Source: Acidimicrobiia bacterium
Lineage (GTDB): Bacteria; Actinomycetota; Acidimicrobiia; Acidimicrobiales; AC-14
DNA: 15,895 nt
Direction of reading: 5' to 3'
Assembly (NCBI GenBank): GCA_019243595.1
Contig: JAFAUA010000159.1
Location: forward strand, 1 to 15,895
Numbering within the stretch: position 1 is the stretch's first letter; every line of letters starts with the position of its first letter. Both the position numbers and the translations under genes were made by a program. This document shows positions 1-6,665 of the stretch, one piece after another. The notes under the pieces are model-generated. The model saw only the letters and a list, made by a program, of their open reading frames with translations, was not told the DNA's origin and did no database searches.

Positions 1-137
1 ATCGAACCGAACAACAGCACGTCGACGAGCGGCCAGATGGTGACGTCGAACAGCCGGTGCGGCGCGCGCAGCAACACGTAGTAGTGCCGGCGCGCGACCG
101 CCTTGATCCGCAGCCACGACAGCTGCGCGCCGGTCAT
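1..137 (-). CDS. ABC transporter permease, N-terminal fragment (cut by window edge)
   Basis: The first 45 codons of a minus-strand gene run off the left edge. The reading starts MTGAQLSWLRIKAVARRHYY, followed by a leucine/arginine stretch and the beginning of a hydrophobic segment (IWPLVDVLLFG). This is how ABC-2 type export permeases begin: a short basic cytoplasmic leader, then the first membrane helix. Its ATG (135-137) overlaps the TGA of the upstream ATPase gene (134-136) in an ATGA arrangement, so the two are translationally coupled and should form one exporter. The substrate cannot be told. The ABC-2 assignment rests on gene pairing and the short N-terminus only. Confidence 0.7.
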   Translation of the reverse strand, partial: MTGAQLSWLRIKAVARRHYYVLLRAPHRLFDVTIWPLVDVLLFGS

Positions 138-904
138 CCTGCGGGCCTTTCTGTCTGCTGGTTGCGCTCGTGCGGGTGCTCCGGCTCCTCGCGGCCGGCG
201 AGGCGCAGGAACACGCTCTCGAGGTCCGCGCCGCCGAACGCACTGGCGACGTCTGCCGGTGTGCCGTCGGCCACGATCCGACCGGACGCGATGAAGACAA
301 CGCGGTCGCACATGCGCTCGACCTCGACCATGTTGTGGCTGGTGACGAGCAGCGTCGTGCCTTCGTCGCGGCACAGCGCCTGCAGACCCGTCCGGACGCG
401 CAGGGCGACGTCGGGGTCGAGCGACGCTGTCGGTTCGTCGAGCACGAGCAAGCGGGGCCCGTGGAGGATCGCCTTCACGATCCCGACGAGCGTCCGCTGA
501 CCCGACGACAGGTCGGTCCCGCGCGCCCGAGCCAGGTTGGCGACACCGAAGCGTCCGAGGGCGGCCTCGATGTCAGGATCGGGGAGGCCGTAGAGCTGCC
601 CGTAGAAGCGGAGGTACTCGTCGACCTTGAGGCGTTCCGGCAACGGCAGGTAGCCGGCGGCGAAGCCCACCTGGGCCATCGCCGCGCTACGACCCTTCGG
701 CAGCCGGTGGCCGGCAACGTCGATGGAGCCCTCGTCGGGGGCGACCACGCCGAGCAGCATCAGCAGCGTCGTCGTCTTGCCCGCCCCGTTCGGGCCCAGC
801 AACCCGACCCGCTCACCGGCGCGCACGACGAGGTCGATGGCGTCCACGGCGGCGACGCCACCGAAGCGTTTGGTCACGCTTGCGAGGGAGACGACCTCGT
901 CCAT
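134..904 (-). CDS. ABC transporter ATP-binding protein (ABC-2 exporter type)
   Basis: A 256-residue nucleotide-binding subunit that would drive export through the coupled permease. Walker A is GPNGAGKTT (residues 37-45), the signature is LSSGQ (132-136, a variant of LSGGQ), Walker B is LLVLDEP (152-158) with a following D-loop (SLDP), and the H-loop is TSHNMVEVERMCDRV. The Q-loop region reads GFAAGYLPLPERLKV and has no obvious glutamine at the usual place. Length and motif order fit the CcmA/DrrA-like class; the substrate is unknown. ATG at 904 is chosen because the family N-terminus (MDEVVSLASVTKRFGG) begins there; an in-frame GTG lies two codons upstream. An AGGAG lies about 20 bases upstream of the ATG, too far for a standard ribosome site, so the exact start is moderately uncertain. 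Divergent from rho. Confidence 0.9.
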   Translation of the reverse strand: MDEVVSLASVTKRFGGVAAVDAIDLVVRAGERVGLLGPNGAGKTTTLLMLLGVVAPDEGSIDVAGHRLPKGRSAAMAQVGFAAGYLPLPERLKVDEYLRFYGQLYGLPDPDIEAALGRFGVANLARARGTDLSSGQRTLVGIVKAILHGPRLLVLDEPTASLDPDVALRVRTGLQALCRDEGTTLLVTSHNMVEVERMCDRVVFIASGRIVADGTPADVASAFGGADLESVFLRLAGREEPEHPHERNQQTERPAG

Positions 905-1087
905 GCCCACATCGTGGCGCGCAATCTCCTGAACGTGCGTATGCTGTTGGGGTCGACGGCAGGGGGACGCAACATTCGGAGCCCCCAGTCCCCGTCGCAC
1001 ACCCCCCGGCATCGTCGAGGCGATCAATCCTTCGTGGTCGGGCGAGCCCTCCGCTGTGCCCGCCACTCGTATCTAGAGGTAGTTCCA
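905..1087. promoter_or_regulatory. Divergent intergenic region: rho leader with weak promoter and C-rich tract
   Basis: 183 bases separate the ABC ATPase gene from rho, so both need promoters here. On the plus strand TTGGGG (947-952), a 17-base spacer and CAACAT (970-975) form a weak sigma70-like match that would give a leader of about 105 bases; this is a guess. Bases 981-1010 are C-rich (19 C, 6 G of 30) and would lie inside that leader. The rho ribosome site is AGAGGT just upstream of the ATG. I see no convincing minus-strand promoter and no strong hairpin. Confidence 0.3.
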
Positions 1088-2779
1088 ATGAGTGTGGAGG
1101 AACAGGCCCTCGAGCGTTCTGTGCTGGAGCGCAAGGAGCGCGACGAGCTGGCCGCCATCGCCGAGGCGATGGGCGTAAAGGCCGGGGCGCGCACATCGAA
1201 GGCGACCCTCATCAGTCAGATCCTCCGCGAGGCGGGCATCGAGACCGAGGACGACAAGCCCAAGCGGGCGACGAAGCCGAAGTCTGCCAACGGCGCCGAC
1301 GATGCCGGCGACAACCAGGAGCACGAGACAACCGAGCAGCCGGCCGCCGAGACGACCGAGTCGCAGGAGCCGGCGTCATCGGAGACTGACGCAGCGAACG
1401 ACACCGACGCCGATACGAGTGGGTCCGCGGGGCAGCAGGACCAGCGGGAGCAGCCGAAGCCGCAGGAGCAGGGACAGCAGGGTCAGGAGCGCCAGGAGGG
1501 TCGCGGCAACCAGCAGGGGTACGGCGGCGGCGTGGCCGAACCGGGGAACCGGCGGAGCCGGCGCCGGCGGGGCCGCGACCGCAGCGACCGTGGTGAGCGT
1601 GGCGATCGCCAGCCGCAGGACCAGGGTGAGCGCGAGCAGCAGTTCCAGGGCGAACCCGTTCCCGTCGAGGGTCTCCTCGACCTGCGCGACGAGGGGTATG
1701 GCTTCCTGCGCACGGGCGGCTATCTGTCCAGTCAGAAGGACGTGTACGTCTCGCTCAGCCAGGTGCGCCGCTTCGCACTGCGCAAAGGCGACTTCGTCAG
1801 TGGTGCCAGCCGGCCGGCCAGCAGCAGTGAGAAGTACCCGGCGCTGTTGCGCATCGACACCGTCAACGGCATGACGCCCGACGAAGCCCGGGCCCGCCCT
1901 CGCTTCGAGGAACTCACGCCCCTCTTCCCCGACCAGAAGCTGCGCCTCGAGGTGCCAGGCGACACCAACAACATGGTCGCCCGCATCGTCGACCTGCTCT
2001 CGCCGATTGGGAAAGGCCAGCGCGGCCTGATCGTGTCGCCGCCCAAGGCGGGCAAGACAACCGTCCTCAAGCAGATCGCGCACTCGATCGAGACCAACAA
2101 CCCCGAGGTGCACCTCATGGTCCTGCTCGTCGACGAGCGGCCCGAGGAGGTCACCGACATGCGTCGCTCGGTGAAGGGTGAGGTCGTGTCGTCGACCTTC
2201 GACCGCCCCTCCGAGGAGCACACCCAGGTAGCCGAGCTGGCGATCGAGCGGGCCAAGCGCCTCGTCGAGATGGGCAAGGACGTGGTGATCGTTCTCGACG
2301 GCATCACGCGGCTGGCCCGGGCCTACAACCTGGCGGCGCCCGCGTCGGGCCGCATCCTCTCCGGCGGCGTCGACTCCGCGGCCCTCTACCCGCCCAAGAA
2401 ATTCTTCGGCTCCGCCCGCAACATCGAGGAAGGCGGCTCGCTCACGATCCTGGCGACCGCCCTCATCGAGACCGGGTCCCGGATGGACGAGGTGATCTTC
2501 GAGGAGTTCAAGGGCACCGGCAACATGGAGCTGCGGCTCGACCGGAAGCTGGCCGAGCGCCGGATCTACCCGTCGATCGATGTCGACGGCTCATCCACCC
2601 GCCACGAGGAGTTGCTCTTCGAGCGCCACCAGCTACAGCAGGTGTGGAAGCTGCGCCGGGTGCTCAACGCCCTCGAGGGCGGCGCCGGCCTCGAGCTGCT
2701 CATGGACAAGATCAAGACAACCAAGAGCAACGACGAGTTCCTGGGCGAGATCGCCAAGGCGCCGACGCCCACCGGATAG
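1088..2779 (+). CDS. rho: Transcription termination factor Rho
   Basis: A 563-residue hexameric RNA-dependent ATPase that terminates transcription. Domains: Rho_N/SAP-like helical domain (about 10-50), a long low-complexity Glu/Gln/Arg/Gly insert (about 55-190), a cold-shock-type RNA-binding domain (about 191-265, with DEGYGFLR and [12 protein letters not shown]), then the RecA-like motor. Walker A is SPPKAGKTT (317-325), the conserved [10 protein letters not shown] follows, Walker B is VVIVLD (399-404), and GTGNMEL is present. The insert makes it longer than the 419-residue E. coli protein, as in many actinobacteria. ATG 1088 is chosen because it has an AGAGGT ribosome site and starts the SAP-like domain; the frame is open much further upstream only because of high GC. 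Residue 405 is Gly where E. coli has Ser266, a bicyclomycin contact. rpmE follows 58 bases downstream. Confidence 0.98.
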   Translation: MSVEEQALERSVLERKERDELAAIAEAMGVKAGARTSKATLISQILREAGIETEDDKPKRATKPKSANGADDAGDNQEHETTEQPAAETTESQEPASSETDAANDTDADTSGSAGQQDQREQPKPQEQGQQGQERQEGRGNQQGYGGGVAEPGNRRSRRRRGRDRSDRGERGDRQPQDQGEREQQFQGEPVPVEGLLDLRDEGYGFLRTGGYLSSQKDVYVSLSQVRRFALRKGDFVSGASRPASSSEKYPALLRIDTVNGMTPDEARARPRFEELTPLFPDQKLRLEVPGDTNNMVARIVDLLSPIGKGQRGLIVSPPKAGKTTVLKQIAHSIETNNPEVHLMVLLVDERPEEVTDMRRSVKGEVVSSTFDRPSEEHTQVAELAIERAKRLVEMGKDVVIVLDGITRLARAYNLAAPASGRILSGGVDSAALYPPKKFFGSARNIEEGGSLTILATALIETGSRMDEVIFEEFKGTGNMELRLDRKLAERRIYPSIDVDGSSTRHEELLFERHQLQQVWKLRRVLNALEGGAGLELLMDKIKTTKSNDEFLGEIAKAPTPTG

Positions 2780-2837
2780 GGAACATCGGGACGGCCGGAG
2801 TGGTTGAACAACCGCTCGCCCTAATGTGGAGATCGAA

Positions 2838-3053
2838 ATGAAGGCAGACATTCACCCCCAGTACCAGGAGGCCACCGTGAAGTGCTCGTGCGGCAACACG
2901 TTCACGACGCGGTCGACGCAGTCCGACCTGCACGTCGAGCTCTGCAACGAGTGCCACCCGTTCTTCACCGGCAAGCAGAAGCTGGTCGACACCGGCGGCC
3001 GGGTCGAGCGCTTCGAGCGTCGCTACGGCGCTCGCAAGGGGAGCAAGAAGTAG
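2838..3053 (+). CDS. rpmE: 50S ribosomal protein L31 (zinc-binding form)
   Basis: A 71-residue large-subunit protein of the C-plus (zinc-binding) type. Cysteines 16 and 18 (KCSCGN) and 36 and 39 (CNECHPF) make the CxC...CxxC metal site. The start MKADIHPQY is the family N-terminus, and GGAG (2828-2831) lies six bases upstream of ATG 2838, so the in-frame GTG at 2826 is not needed. The rho-rpmE pair is a widespread order. Zinc-binding L31 is often replaced by a cysteine-free paralogue under zinc limitation; no such paralogue or Zur site is visible here. The stop TAG overlaps the probable beginning of the next reading frame. Confidence 0.98.
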   Translation: MKADIHPQYQEATVKCSCGNTFTTRSTQSDLHVELCNECHPFFTGKQKLVDTGGRVERFERRYGARKGSKK

Positions 3054-4039
3054 CCGACGCCGGACGGGCGGAAGCCCTTCGCCAGGCCAAGCTGCGGGCC
3101 CTCGTCCGGGGGCAGTGGGGAGAGGGAGACCGGCGCCCTGAGCGCTTTCCTGGCGGCGCCGCGCTCGTCGGCGCCGACACCGCCTGGGTCTACGCCGCCG
3201 AGGAGCCGGCGCGCGCCCTGGGCCGGGGGCTGCTCTGGGCCCACCGCCTTCCGATTGCGCAACTGCACCTGATCGTCGACGACGCGTCGGGAGCGCTCGC
3301 CCGACGGGCCGCCGCCTTTGCCGCGGCGCCGACCGTGTGGCGCGTCGACGACACATCCCTGATCCAGGCAGAGCCTGAACAGCTCGGAACGGAGCCCGCG
3401 CTCGACCCGCGCCTGGAGCTGCTCGCCGACGTGATCCGACGGTCGGGCGCCGAGCCCGTCGTCGAGCACGGCGTGCTCCGCGGCGAGGTCCTGGGCCTGG
3501 AGGTGGCGCGGGCCGCCATCGACGAGCATGGGCCCGTGCTCGAGGTCGGCGTCGGCAAGCACGACCGCCAGGCCCAGGGAATGGTGCACGTAGACGAGCC
3601 CACCGAAGCGGCGCTCGCCCGGGTCGTCGCCACCGTCGAAGGTCATCGACGCGGAGGTGCACCGCACCACCCGTACAACCGGCTCGCCCCCGAGCGGTGG
3701 CTGCGGGCTCGGGCCGTCGCCAACCCGGCGCTGGTCGGAGCGGCCGAACTGACGCCAATACCCTCGCCGGTCGAGGTCGACGACCTGCGCAAGTCCGCGC
3801 CCGCGCCCGCCGCCGGCGTCGATGTCGACGGACGGCCGCTGGTCGCCGTCTTCTCGACGGGTGTCGACGTCGACCTGGTGCCCGCGGCGGTCGACGCACG
3901 CTTGTCGGACGGGCGGGGCGCACGTCTGGTGATCGTCGTCCCCGAGCGCGATGACCATCCCTATCTGCGACCGCTGGCCGATGCCCTCATCGAGCCCGCC
4001 GAAGTGATGACCGTCCCCGATGACTGGCGCAGTCCCTAA
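3050..4039 (+). CDS. Uncharacterised protein between rpmE and prfA; start codon unresolved
   Basis: An open frame of about 329 residues I do not recognise as a named family. It is Ala/Arg/Val-rich, soluble-looking, without signal peptide or membrane segment. Visible motifs include [27 protein letters not shown], a strand-like [12 protein letters not shown] near the middle, and an alternating alpha/beta C-terminal part ([17 protein letters not shown] and [15 protein letters not shown]). The gene sits in the translation operon, overlapping the rpmE stop and ending 12 bases before prfA, so a translation- or RNA-linked role is possible, but that is context only. No ATG, GTG or TTG exists in frame between a GTG at 2951 (deep in rpmE) and one near 3338. 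The listed start is the GTA at 3050, which has AAGGGGAG at ideal spacing upstream; CTG 3092 is another option. Confidence 0.65.
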   Translation, partial: VADAGRAEALRQAKLRALVRGQWGEGDRRPERFPGGAALVGADTAWVYAAEEPARALGRGLLWAHRLPIAQLHLIVDDASGALARRAAAFAAAPTVWRVDDTSLIQAEPEQLGTEPALDPRLELLADVIRRSGAEPVVEHGVLRGEVLGLEVARAAIDEHGPVLEVGVGKHDRQAQGMVHVDEPTEAALARVVATVEGHRRGGAPHHPYNRLAPERWLRARAVANPALVGAAELTPIPSPVEVDDLRKSAPAPAAGVDVDGRPLVAVFSTGVDVDLVPAAVDARLSDGRGARLVIVVPERDDHPYLRPLADALIEPAEVMTVPDDWRSP

Positions 4040-4051
4040 CCTTGAATTGCA

Positions 4052-5119
4052 ATGCTCGAACGGCTCGCTGATCTGGAGCAGGAGTACGAGGACGTGCTCC
4101 GCAAGCTCGCCGACCCTGAGGTCATCAGTGATCAGCGCGCCCTGCGGGACGTTTCGCGCCGGCACAAGCAGCTCGAGCCGATCGTCCAGCGCTACCGCGA
4201 GTATCGGCGGGCCGTCGACGAGCTGGCGGAAGCCAAGCAGATGCTCGGCGATTCGAGCGGTGAGGACCGCGAGATCTGGCGGTCGATGGTCGACGAGAAC
4301 GAGGCCGCCATCGAACGCCTGGAGGACGAGCTGCGCGTGCTTCTCCTGCCGCAGGACCCCAACGACGAGAAGAACGTCATCGTCGAGATCCGGGGCGCCG
4401 AGGGCGGCGAAGAGGCGAACCTGTTCGCCAAGGATCTCTTCGACATGTACCAGCGCTACGCCGAGCGCATGCGCTGGAAGCTCGAGATCCTCGGCACGGA
4501 CCCGTCCGACATGGGCGGCTTCAACGAGATCACCTTCCTCTTGAAGGGCGACGGCGTGTGGAGTCGCATGAAGCACGAGGGTGGTCCCCATCGTGTGCAG
4601 CGGGTGCCGGTCACCGAGTCGCAGGGCCGGATCCACACGTCGTCGGCGACGGTCACCGTGCTGCCCGAGGCCGAGGAGGTCGACATCGAGATCGACCCCA
4701 ACGACCTCAAGATCGACGTGTACCGCTCCACCGGCCCCGGTGGGCAGTCGGTGAACACGACCGACTCCGCGGTTCGCATCACCCACCTGCCGACGGGCAC
4801 GGTCGTCGCCATGCAGGACGAGAAGAGCCAGATCCAGAACCGCGCGAAGGCGCTGCAGGTGCTCCGGGCTCGGCTCCTGAAGGCCGAGCAGGACCGGCAG
4901 GCGGCCGAGCAGTCCGAGCAGCGCCGCGGTCAGGTCGGCGGCGGCGGGCGATCGGAGAAGATCCGCACGTACAACTTCAAGGAGAACCGCATCACCGACC
5001 ACCGCATCGGACTCACGCTGTACAAGCTCGACAAGGTGTTGATGGGCGAGCTCGACGAGGTGGTCGACGCCCTGGTCGCCGACGAACGCGCTCGCCAGCT
5101 GGCGGGTGCCGACGCGTGA
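4052..5119 (+). CDS. prfA: Peptide chain release factor 1
   Basis: A 355-residue class I release factor that reads UAA/UAG and triggers peptide hydrolysis on the ribosome. The GGQ motif is at residues 230-232 in STGPGGQSVNTTDSAVRITH. The codon-recognition tripeptide is PVT (186-188, in RVPVTES), fitting the RF1 PxT pattern rather than the RF2 SPF pattern. The N-terminal coiled region (ERLADLEQEYEDVLRKL) and C-terminal RTYNFKENRITDHRIG are standard, and length matches the family. No clear ribosome site precedes ATG 4052; 12 bases separate it from the upstream gene, so coupling is likely. It overlaps prmC, whose product methylates this GGQ glutamine. Confidence 0.98.
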   Translation: MLERLADLEQEYEDVLRKLADPEVISDQRALRDVSRRHKQLEPIVQRYREYRRAVDELAEAKQMLGDSSGEDREIWRSMVDENEAAIERLEDELRVLLLPQDPNDEKNVIVEIRGAEGGEEANLFAKDLFDMYQRYAERMRWKLEILGTDPSDMGGFNEITFLLKGDGVWSRMKHEGGPHRVQRVPVTESQGRIHTSSATVTVLPEAEEVDIEIDPNDLKIDVYRSTGPGGQSVNTTDSAVRITHLPTGTVVAMQDEKSQIQNRAKALQVLRARLLKAEQDRQAAEQSEQRRGQVGGGGRSEKIRTYNFKENRITDHRIGLTLYKLDKVLMGELDEVVDALVADERARQLAGADA

Positions 5120-6012
5120 CAGAGGGAGAGCGCGAGGTAAGGCAGAGCGCCGGCGCGCGTGCCGCGGCTGGGACCCTGACCTGGCGCCACCTCTACTCGT
5201 TGGCGACGGAGCGCCTCGGCTCTGACATCGAGGCCCGCCGCATCGTCGAGCGGACGTCGGGAAGAGAAGGCGCGGACTGGCTGCTGACTCTCGACGAGCC
5301 CGTGCCGACGCGTGCAGTGCCGTTCTTCGACGACATGGTCGAGCGTCGGGCGGCGGGGGAGCCGCTGCAGTACGTGCTGCGGCGGTGGGGCTTCCGCACC
5401 CTCGACCTTCTCGTCGACGAGCGGGTGCTCATCCCTCGGCCCGAGACCGAGGTCGTCGTCGAGGTCGCCATCAGGGAGCTGCGCCGCATCGACTCCCCGC
5501 AGCCGTTGGTCGTCGACCTGGGCACGGGCTCGGGCGCCATCGCCCTCTCGATCGCCGCCGAGGCTCCGACCGCCCACGTCTGGGCGACCGACGCGTCCGA
5601 GGACGCGCTCGCCGTCGCCAGCGCGAACCTGGCGGGTATCGGCGCCGCCGCCGTCCGGGTGCGTACCGCCTGCGGACGGTGGTTCGAGGCCCTGCCCGCT
5701 GCCCTGCGCGGCCAGTTCGACCTCGTGGTGTCCAACCCGCCGTACATCGCCGAGGGCGAAGTACTCCCCTCCGAGGTCGTCGACTGGGAGCCCCGCACTG
5801 CGCTCGTCGCCGGTCCGGCCGGCACCGAGGCGGTCGCCGACGTCGTCACCGGCGCCGTGTCGTGGCTGGCGCCTGGTGGGGCGGCGGTCGTCGAGATCGC
5901 GCCCCACCAAGCCGACGACGCGATGGCGCTGGCCCGCGCCGCCGGTTTTGCCGACGCCGATGTCCGCCCCGACCTCAACGGCCGGGCTCGCGTCCTCGTC
6001 GCGCGGCGTTGA
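5116..6012 (+). CDS. prmC: Release factor glutamine methyltransferase PrmC (HemK)
   Basis: A 298-residue SAM-dependent N5-glutamine methyltransferase that modifies the GGQ glutamine of release factors. It has the N-terminal helical substrate-binding domain (LYSLATERLG...EARRIVE), the FRTLDLLVDERVLIPRPETE linker, the SAM loop DLGTGSG (134-140) and the catalytic NPPY (207-210, in VVSNPPYIAEGEV). The start is GTG 5116, which overlaps the prfA stop TGA (5117-5119) in a GTGA coupling; no better start exists nearer the domain. It ends in a TTGA overlap with the next gene. Enzyme beside its own substrate gene is the usual order. Confidence 0.97.
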   Translation: MTEGEREVRQSAGARAAAGTLTWRHLYSLATERLGSDIEARRIVERTSGREGADWLLTLDEPVPTRAVPFFDDMVERRAAGEPLQYVLRRWGFRTLDLLVDERVLIPRPETEVVVEVAIRELRRIDSPQPLVVDLGTGSGAIALSIAAEAPTAHVWATDASEDALAVASANLAGIGAAAVRVRTACGRWFEALPAALRGQFDLVVSNPPYIAEGEVLPSEVVDWEPRTALVAGPAGTEAVADVVTGAVSWLAPGGAAVVEIAPHQADDAMALARAAGFADADVRPDLNGRARVLVARR

Positions 6013-6599
6013 GCTCCTTCGAAGATGCCGTCGACGCGCTTAGGCGCGGGCATGTCGTCGTCATCCCTACCGACACCGTGTACGGCGTGGCCGTCGACCC
6101 GACTGTCGAGGGCGCCACCGCCCGTCTGTTCGCCGCCAAGCGGCGGCCGTTCGACGTGCGCCTGCCGGTCCTCGTCGACAGCGTCGAGCAGGCGACGGAG
6201 GTGGCCGACCTCGACCCTCGGGCCCGCACCCTGATGGCCCGCTTCTGGCCGGGCGGGTTGACGATCGTGCTGCCGATGCGCACCGGCGTCGATCTCGTGC
6301 TCGGCAACGGTGCCGGCGCGCCGACCGTCGGCGTGCGGTGCCCCGACCACGATGTCCCGCGGCGTCTGTGCACAGCAGTGGGTCCGCTCGCGACGACGAG
6401 CGCCAACCTCCACGGCCAGGCGACACCGCCGACGGCCGCGGAGGTCGAGGAATTGTTCGGCGACGCCGTCGCCGTGGTCGTCGACGGCGGGCGCTGCGAG
6501 GGCGAGCCGTCCACCGTCGTTGACCTCACGGGGTCCACGGCGCGCCTCGTTCGCGAGGGCACGGTGCCGTGGTCAGACGTGCTCGGGGTCGCGGGGTAA
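6009..6599 (+). CDS. tsaC: L-threonylcarbamoyladenylate synthase (TsaC/YrdC/Sua5 family)
   Basis: A 196-residue single-domain enzyme that makes threonylcarbamoyl-AMP from threonine, bicarbonate and ATP for t6A37 modification of ANN-decoding tRNAs. Motifs: PTDTVYG (20-26), KRRPFDVRLPVLV for the nucleotide/threonine site, FWPGGLTIVLP, ATTSANLHG, and EPSTVVDLTG near the end. There is no C-terminal Sua5 extension, so it is the short TsaC/YwlC length. The start is TTG at 6009, inside the prmC stop (TTGA); the family N-terminus (a short helix then VVVIPTDTVYG) fits this start. In mycobacteria the neighbouring gene is wecA; here an inserted block separates them. Confidence 0.95.
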   Translation: MSSFEDAVDALRRGHVVVIPTDTVYGVAVDPTVEGATARLFAAKRRPFDVRLPVLVDSVEQATEVADLDPRARTLMARFWPGGLTIVLPMRTGVDLVLGNGAGAPTVGVRCPDHDVPRRLCTAVGPLATTSANLHGQATPPTAAEVEELFGDAVAVVVDGGRCEGEPSTVVDLTGSTARLVREGTVPWSDVLGVAG

Positions 6600-6665
6600 T
6601 CGACCCTCACGCCACTACCATCGCCTCCGCCGACGCACCGTAGCGCCGGCCGTATTCCTCGTTCC

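Noticed and set aside
1070..1075. TATCTA as the rho -10 element
   Set aside because: It would place the transcript start inside or after the ribosome site, only a few bases from the ATG.
170..1087. Upstream extension of the rho frame
   Set aside because: The frame is open for over 300 codons but runs antisense to the ABC ATPase and lacks family similarity. Rho starts at 1088, with a ribosome site.
3030..3060. Programmed -1 frameshift joining rpmE to the next gene
   Set aside because: The frame relation is right, but there is no strong slippery heptamer or downstream structure, and a fused L31 would be hard to fit in the ribosome. A separate start is simpler.
3023..5002. Minus-strand open frame of 659 codons
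   Set aside because: It lies antisense to the unassigned gene, prfA and rpmE. The high-GC third-position pattern keeps the opposite frame open, and its protein is His/Asp/Val/Leu-rich without family motifs.
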